From: Lateolabrax maculatus
Taxonomy: Eukaryota; Chordata; Actinopteri; Acropomatiformes; Lateolabracidae
Direction: 5' to 3'
DNA: 64,000 nucleotides
Assembly (NCBI GenBank): GCA_031216445.1
Contig: CM062213.1
Coordinates: 5,791,501-5,855,500 of the forward strand
Part shown: positions 57,237-64,000 of the stretch, piece by piece
Layout: every line of letters begins with the position of its first letter
Numbering within the stretch: the stretch's first letter is position 1
Notes under the pieces: generated by a model
Seen by the model: the letters and a program-made list of their open reading frames with translations, nothing else
Database searches by the model: none
Told to the model about the DNA's origin: nothing
Program-made: the position numbers and the translations under genes

Positions 57237-58444
57237 GAGGCATGCGAGGGGGACAGATGCCAGCTGAAAACTGTGGGAGGGGAACGAGTTTCTCTCCAGC
57301 CCTCAGGCAGCTAACACTCCAACTACATTACTGTCATAAAGGAGTCCATTCTGGCCAAACATTGGCCCGTCACCCACTTTGACTCCCTGCTGTCTGTTCA
57401 GTCAGCCAGTGACAGCAGTTAAACAGCTTCTACTTGAGGCACTTTTCCAGACTTTAATGTGGCAACTTCTGACTCAAACTCGCCATACTGCCACACACAG
57501 CCCTAATATGTATTTGGGTGTGTTTGCACAATTCTTGACCACTTTTAAAAAATGGTGTTGACATATTTTTTATTGATCGTGAGCAAAGGAAAGAAAGATG
57601 AGCAGCATTTCCATAAAACAATATATTATTATGATGCATTTCTGCTTCAAGCACCTTGCATTAGGTTTGTGTTGTGGTAGAGGCCGACACATAGTGACAG
57701 AGAAACAAAGTGAGAGGAGGGGAGGGGAATGGCTGAACAAAAAAGGAGGAGAGGAAACAGCAAGAAAAAGGAGAAAAAGGAATCAATGGCGGAGTGCCTG
57801 ATAGATGCTGTCTATGGGGTCATTATCGGCCATTGTGTGTCTTTGGCATGGGATAGCAGAAAATGTGACAGATAATTAGGAGGTGGTGATTTAAAGGGAG
57901 AAAAGCAAGCCTTGGCTACAGGCAACACAGTCGATGGACAGAACAAATAAGTCAATAGAATAAACAAAGCCAGCGTGCTCTGTGTACATATGCACCACTA
58001 ACTCAACAGCACAGCATGGGCAGTGTCAAATCACGGTGGGCTCCACAGCCTTGTGAGTCACCCCTGCATTTGCATGTACTGCTCATGAGCTAAGAGCTAT
58101 TGGGATTACACATAATGAACCATTCCACCTGTGTGTTAATGTTTTGCATTTATAATAAGCTTTTGAACTGTTTTATGTATTCACAAAGGTAATTGTTTTT
58201 TTTAATGGTTATAAAATAGAACGTATTGCCGCAGATATTTAAAACTATTCACGTCACATGTTTATGAATGCTTCTTCCTTTGCCTTGGAACAGAAGTTTT
58301 CCAATATTCAGAATCCACCAGCATACATAGTGGAATAAATTTGTAAACCAAAACAGAGTGCAAATATTGTTGAGGCAGGAATGGTTGACTGCCTGTCATT
58401 TCAGATCAACCTCTTGCATATCTGGCCTAGTGCAGGTTTGGGAT
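57237..58444. other. non-coding stretch
   Basis: Unique sequence; a purine-rich run at 57705-57785 and a poly-T at 58195-58203. No gene is supported. Confidence 0.55.
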
Positions 58445-58525
58445 GTTTGTCTGTCTATCTGCTTATCTGTCTGTGTGACTGGGTGTCTGTTTGCCTCTGT
58501 GTCTGTCTGTCTGTCTGTCTGTCTG
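58445..58525 (+). repeat. (TCTG)n microsatellite
   Basis: A degenerate tetranucleotide region with a perfect GTCT/TCTG array at 58498-58525. Confidence 0.92.
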
Positions 58526-59701
58526 GGTTCCTCTATCCAGACGGACTTGGCACATTGCCTGCCCTCTGCCACATGATTAGCCTGGAAGCGGCTGGGGTGA
58601 AATTGATTTGAAGTGGCCTCAAAGCATATAAAAGATTGATGCTTCACATCAACTGCAGCCACTTGAATAGTCCCTTCCCACCTCTCAAATGTCCCTCTTG
58701 TCCCTGCTCTGCTCCACAACTCCTGATTTTAACCAATGAAAAACACTGAAAAATAAATGTTATGTATATATAAATTCTAACTTTGGTAAGACAGAGGTTA
58801 AATACAGTGAATATTTGACATAAAACATAATATATTTTATATATATATTAAGTGTTTCCAAAGCATTAGATACAGATGTAGCTTTGAAAGTATAACTTGA
58901 AGACGTGACTTTTGGTAGAATGACTGATGAAAATTTCATAATTTTATTTCCATGTGGTCTTGATATATACTTGATTCTTACCAGAATTTCTCCACACCAG
59001 CTTTCACGTATGGAGGCCTTTCTTTCTGCTGATTACCTCTGTATATGGCTATTTGAAGACAGCAGGTATGTGTTTCATCTCTCTAATTTGAGTGGTGCAC
59101 ATCATCAGAGGGCAATTACACACGCCTGATCCACTAATAATTTTGATTAAATCTTGCATAACCGGCACCAGGCACAAACCTCTGTGTTCTTGTGTCAGCA
59201 AACACATTGGTCATATTTCAAGATTCTGCAGGGACTGCATGTTTATACCGTAAAAATCATGCGGGGTGTTGGAGTAGGTGACAGTGATACCATCAGAGCG
59301 CACTGGGCACACAAAGTTCAAATATATTCATTAAAGAGCCATGAAAAACCAAGACAATTAAAACTTCTCTCTGGTATTTACAGCCGTGACACCGGTCGTC
59401 TTCCTGTACCCTCATCAAAAAACACCATGGCAACAGCTATTTGCAATCACATCTATAATTGCACAACCAAGAACAACATGGTGTTGTAGTAGATTTATGG
59501 CTGGCTATAACCGTGTTGGTTACATTTCCTTCTATTCTTCCTTCCTTCATTTTAAGATTTTGTTGGTCAAGAACACATCATTGAAATACAGGAAGACACT
59601 ACAGCTGAAAACAGTTCCATTTTTATGATGATGACATTGTTATGATGATGAAGACAGAGATGTATTCACACATGCACACAAACCCACATGCAATGCATTT
59701 G
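58526..59701. other. non-coding stretch
   Basis: Unique AT-rich DNA (tatattttatatatatatta near 58830-58850). No gene is supported. Confidence 0.55.

Positions 59702-59736
<35 letters not shown>
59702..59736. repeat. (CA)n microsatellite
   Basis: A near-pure CA run of about 35 bp (one gcacg at the left). Confidence 0.95.
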
Positions 59737-59740
<4 letters not shown>

Positions 59741-60469
59741 AATGAAAGCGTAGCAGAAAGAGAGTGTTCAGGGGCTGCGAGCCAGTCACCACCATGGCAC
59801 CACACATCGACAGATGCTCCCATTCATTCCTTTCACTCCCGGCTTAATGTCTGACTGCAAATAAATAAGAACATTTAGCCATGTCTCAGTCACTCTGGGC
59901 CTTCACAGTAACTTATTGCCAACCCCCAGATGGGCCATGGAGCTGTAGAGTTGAAAGATGAGAGAGGGGGAGGGGAATAGGTGTAATTTATCACTCTGCT
60001 CAGCTAATGAATGATAGCATCACGTCAGCTGGTGTGTTGTCCCTAATTCCGAAGTATCAGTTTAAGTGTTTGGGATGTCTATGCTGTCAGTTTGCCACAA
60101 CCGACGCCACTTTTTTTCCATCCCATAAAGCTGCAGATTCTTCCTCCATTTAAATTAAATAGTTAGAATGTTAAAGTTGATGTTAGTTTTATTAACCTCA
60201 GTTAAAAATGTGTCTTAGGAGACTTTGTATTGGACAACATACTCCATATTCACTTTGGCAAACTCTCTCTTTCCTACATACATAAACATGTTGTCATTCA
60301 AGGAATATTTGTCAGAGGTTTCCAGCTAATCTCAGTGTGATTGTTGCATTAGGAAAAATCACAAATTCCTGCTTTACCACAATGCAATCAGACCCACTCA
60401 GAAGTGACATTCTGGTTCAGGCCCCAATCTTTGCCTCAATCATCTCACCCTGAATATACCAATCAGCAT
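59737..60469. other. non-coding stretch
   Basis: Unique DNA with no recognisable gene or transposon. Confidence 0.55.
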
Positions 60470-60895
60470 GTCGTTTTTCAGTGCCAACTAATGGGACTCA
60501 GTCAAATTATCGCCAAGGGAATTTGACTTGGAAATGGAAAAGGAAAAGAAACAAATAACAACAAATGTTGGTTATTTTTGACGAGGACACTGATTGTGCC
60601 AATTTGCCAAATCTAACGACGCCTGTCAAAACTCAGATAAGAGCCTGCAAAAAGGAGCAGCTAGTCAGTTTTGTTGGAGCATTTGAGGAGCACTTTGCTG
60701 TGACACTTAGCACTGTCTCCCCATTAGCCAAAGAAATGCCCTTCACTGGAACTTTGAAGATAATTAAACACATAATGGATATCACTGTCACTCTCTGACT
60801 TGTTTGCTCATTTGTCTGAGTGAGGCTGCCGCAATTGAGACCCTATTAAAAGGGAATAAATCGCCTGGTTACTAAGTCATTTCACCATCTAGGTG
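60470..60895. promoter_or_regulatory. candidate conserved non-coding element
   Basis: Repeat-free block ending just before a TG microsatellite. It contains 'caaattatcgcc', 'gataattaaacacataatgg', 'gcaattgag' and 'taggtgaaat'. The plus strand stays open for 77 codons (60565-60798, reading LVIFDEDTDCANLPNLTTPV) without a recognised domain. It could be an enhancer or, less likely, an exon. Confidence 0.28.
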
Positions 60896-60898
60896 AAA

Positions 60899-60931
<33 letters not shown>
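60899..60931. repeat. (TG)n microsatellite
   Basis: A pure TG run of about 31 bp. Confidence 0.95.
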
Positions 60932-60932
<1 letters not shown>

Positions 60933-62655
60933 AGACTATCGTGTATAAGTGGCTCTCTGTATCATGAATAATTGATTCCTTTCCTCCTTCAACAGTCATT
61001 GTTTGGACAACTTGCTAAAATGCCCATTGGATTTGACAAGACAAAACAACGGGGTGTGAGCCTATATCACTCATTCTCAAAAATTCTCTGTATAAAAACC
61101 ACCATCACAAGTGTGCTCTCTTTTCTACTTCTCTGCTCTTTGTCCATCAGGATTTACAATTCTCCTCCATCCCGTGCACCGTCACGCCTTCTGTTCCTTT
61201 TCTTCCTTCCTGTTTTTTTTCATTCATCTGGTTTGGCCATCGGCCGCTTTCATTTTCCTCACCTCTCTGTGTCTTTGTTCTGCATGTATAGAATACTAGT
61301 GACTGTCAAGGCTTTAATGTGGGAGTTTATTTATGTGCTGCCCACACTGTTTGCATTCCCATATTGCCTCACAGATGTTGGCTCCTAAGGGAAAGAGCCA
61401 GCAGTGTTGGACCATCTCACCCCTGTTTTCACGGACAAACATCGTAGTAATTTTCTCTGTATAACAGTTCCTTTCTCGGAGGCAAATGGAAGAAACAAAT
61501 GCTCAGGTCATCCTGTAACAAAACTGTATTTGTTGTGTCTATATCATAGAGTAAATAGCAGTGTGCAAAATGCATTTGTGCATGCTTTTGTATCTTTTAC
61601 AAGGGCATTCTTTATGATTGCTGTGCTCATTTGTTTAACATGTTACTGGCAAAGAGAGGCCTTGTGCACAATGTAATGATCTCAAAGCCGACCTGTAAAA
61701 CTTTACTGCTGCCATTATGTGCACTTAAACCAAGGAAGGGGCTGCAGCTTGTAGCTTTACCCAAGGCAGTTTATTCCGGTTAAGAAATGCAGCCAGAGTG
61801 TGTTCTTCATTGGCTGGCTTTCCGACACTGAATCATACTTTTTGGAAGCAATACTTAACATTTAGAACTCTGCTTGGAAAATGGGCTTGATATAAATTCT
61901 GATGATGCCTGGTAAGTTGTTACAGTTAATATATATTATATATATAATCATTTTGCTTTTTGCACCAAAATGGGTAAAAAAAAAGAAAAAAAAGAAAGCA
62001 TTTGGTAATACTGTTTGACTCAGTTGTATAAGGGTAAAAAAATAATAATAATTTGTGCACCAGACTGTATTTTGACTGGCCACAGTGGCTTGCTCAAGTC
62101 TCAGTTGGTTGCCTGGCAATCTCAAGGTGACAAAAGGAGAAGCAGTCTGGCCCAGTATCCCCCAACAACTCCTTCAAAAAGGTTGTACAAGATGAATTCA
62201 CCGCTGAAAATACATGGAAATAATAACAATTAGTAAATAAAAAATATGTTTAAATTTATTATATGACCAAAGCTTTATGCCATGTTAGTTCCTTGTTTGT
62301 TACTGTTGGTGCTCCCCTGTTGATATTCTTTGCTGCATATGCATTTGATAAACATACAACCTGCACTGAATCCTTGAGTGTCTCCTCTGAGTTTCTTCAT
62401 CCTTATTTTACACATAGAATTTTAACTTTAATATCCAGTTTTCGTTTCTAACCACTACATCCATACCATCTGCCATCTCAGCTCTTTATCTTACATCCGC
62501 TCATGTTGGTGAGGTTGAACGGACTTGGGATTCTGTGTCAAGCCTCTCTGTCTCCTCCTCTTCATCACTTTCATCTCACCTTTTTCCTTAGTACCCAGCC
62601 CCCACATACACCACCCCCTCTCTGGTCTTGGCCTTCCATGCTTGGAGGAGCAGCG
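60932..62655. other. non-coding stretch
   Basis: Unique DNA; an open frame of 138 codons (60972-61388) shows no recognised domain. An AT-rich segment lies at 61928-61948. At 62090-62135 a weak similarity to the MITE interior is possible but not claimed. Confidence 0.5.
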
Positions 62656-62765
62656 TGAGGCGGCATGGCCTCCATGCGGCTGACTGATTATTGTAATTCA
62701 TACACTTTAATTAGCTGCACAAACCATTAGCCACAATTAGACTATTACAGAACGTTTTGTGGCAG
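62656..62765. promoter_or_regulatory. candidate regulatory block, homeodomain-core cluster
   Basis: In about 100 bp: 'gattattgtaattcatac', 'ctttaattagctgc', 'accattagcc' and 'cacaattagac'. Five TAAT/ATTA cores are clustered in repeat-free sequence, beside a GC-balanced flank (gaggcggcatggcctccatg). Typical of enhancer composition; not proven. Confidence 0.3.
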
Positions 62766-64000
62766 GAGCCAGCCCAAAGATTGGCTTTATCTGCTGGAGG
62801 GGGAGAGGGAAAAAGAGGAAGAGAGACACAGAGAGAGAGGGGCAGGGGGGTAAAATGTATTTAGCTAAACCATCAGTGTGTTTGTATATAGGATGTTTTA
62901 AAAGTAAAAGTGCATGTTTTAGGATGCCAGGGAAAGAAATTTGAATTACTGGCAGTACTGAACAACAACCAAGTATGAAGCAGATTTATTATCATATTTC
63001 TGCTCAAGCTCAACGGGAATTTGAGATCTGAATCTGTTAAACAGAAATGCATAAGCATTTGCTAATCAAAGATTACTGACACGTGCATTGACACATTCTG
63101 AAACTTCTATCATTCTTGATATATTGAAATCTTTTTCAGTTTGATTGACACACTCCTGTGATAACACGTGCAGCCCCACATATACTCTGTCACACTACAT
63201 ATATACTGTACGTATGAATCACAAGATCATTTGTGTCACATTTGTGCCTGAAATGGCAGGGTGTGTTGTATTATTAGACCTTTGAATCCATTACGGCACG
63301 CTTGACATATCAACTTGATCCCTCAGTCAAGATTACAAAATATATACATCACCCACATGACAGTTGGCATTACATGGTTGAGCGGATTGAAGACTATATA
63401 AAAAATATGTACTGTACCACTGATTTGTATGTGCATGCAAGGCACCCTGTTGGAATGAAATAGTACACTCAGGCAGGGACATTTGAAACAAATTAATTTT
63501 ATTCATGGAGTGGTGCATGCTGGAAGTATGTTCTTTGACGTTGCTGATGATGATGATGACCTCTGTGTGTATATGGGTGTGTAAGATTTGCTAGGGGTCT
63601 GTATAGAGGTACAGTTCATTTTCCACTAAATTTCCCCATAAATCCTAAACTTGTGTATTGACATTATACCATAAATACTTTTACCTTTTGGTTGTCTTTG
63701 GCACTGGCTTATTTCACATGGCCCTTTGGACATTTGCAGGTCACAAGCTTGACTGTGATCATAACAATCTCAGCTCGGCATCCAGTCCTTTCCATTGTAG
63801 CTACCCATGCTTTCCCTGTACATTGACTTTTTATGTTATCGTTAGGCCACATTGCGATTGCTGTAAGTGAAGGCACAAAGGTTGCACTGATGGCTATTAG
63901 ACCTAATGCCACCAATAAGCTCTGCCATGCGAGAGGAAGCAGCCCTTCAGCACTGACAGCATGGCTCAGTGCCTCCACATTGGATCTATACGTCTGAAAA
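62766..64000. other. non-coding stretch to the window edge
   Basis: A purine-rich run at 62800-62850, then unique AT-rich DNA. The open frames at 63658-63870 and 63709-63978 overlap on opposite strands and show no domain. No gene is supported. Confidence 0.55.

Noticed and set aside
62090..62135. Possible fifth MITE fragment (ttggttgcctggcaatctca)
   Set aside because: It resembles an interior block I associate with the family, but the core and terminal arms are absent, so I do not claim it.
1..64000. CRISPR arrays, rRNA genes, bacterial operons or viral genes
   Set aside because: No regularly spaced identical repeats with unique spacers, no rRNA-like blocks, no ribosome-binding-site-linked gene strings, and no reverse-transcriptase, integrase or capsid motifs were seen in the supplied frames.

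Overview
This 64 kb window is nuclear DNA of a ray-finned fish, most likely a percomorph teleost. The evidence is its AT-leaning non-coding composition, many pure dinucleotide microsatellites, and several dispersed repeats that I recognise as common in perch-like fish genomes. These include an inverted-repeat MITE carrying a 'tttccccctgcttccagtc' core, a tRNA-derived SINE with a 'gtctttgggcaagacactgaa' block, and the 3' tail of a fish retroelement. I see no prokaryotic operon, rRNA, organelle gene or CRISPR array. No protein-coding gene can be named with confidence, so the window is best read as a large intron or an intergenic region (gene desert).

Layout. 1-6.6 kb: retroelement tail, a repeated 23-bp core pair, the most complete MITE copy and a tRNA-like fragment. 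6.6-15.3 kb: CA/TG/CT-rich simple repeats, a MITE copy and one exon-like island. 15.3-18.8 kb: a cluster of minus-strand, exon-like islands with good splice signals, interrupted by a Harbinger-like non-autonomous transposon (with a decayed Myb/SANT-like reading frame) and a third MITE copy directly beside it. 18.8-28 kb: unique AT-rich DNA with large TG and GAAA repeats. 28-45 kb: mostly unique DNA, with exon-like islands, a CpG-dense patch near 38.2 kb, a SINE remnant and blocks rich in homeodomain cores. 45.4-46.5 kb: a fourth MITE copy, then a 453-bp DNA transposon flanked by an exact 9-bp duplication. 47.9-50.4 kb: the two best candidates for conserved non-coding elements. 52-57 kb: exon-like islands on the minus strand, a long polypurine tract, and (CA)n, (TA)n and poly-G tracts. 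57-64 kb: microsatellites and two further regulatory-looking blocks.

The recurring theme is lineage-specific repeats scattered through unique DNA that contains compact islands dense in TAAT/ATTA cores, as is usual around developmental regulators. The exon-like islands are reported separately at low confidence. Their splice signals are good, but strong-looking sites occur by chance at this scale, and I recognise no protein family in their reading frames.
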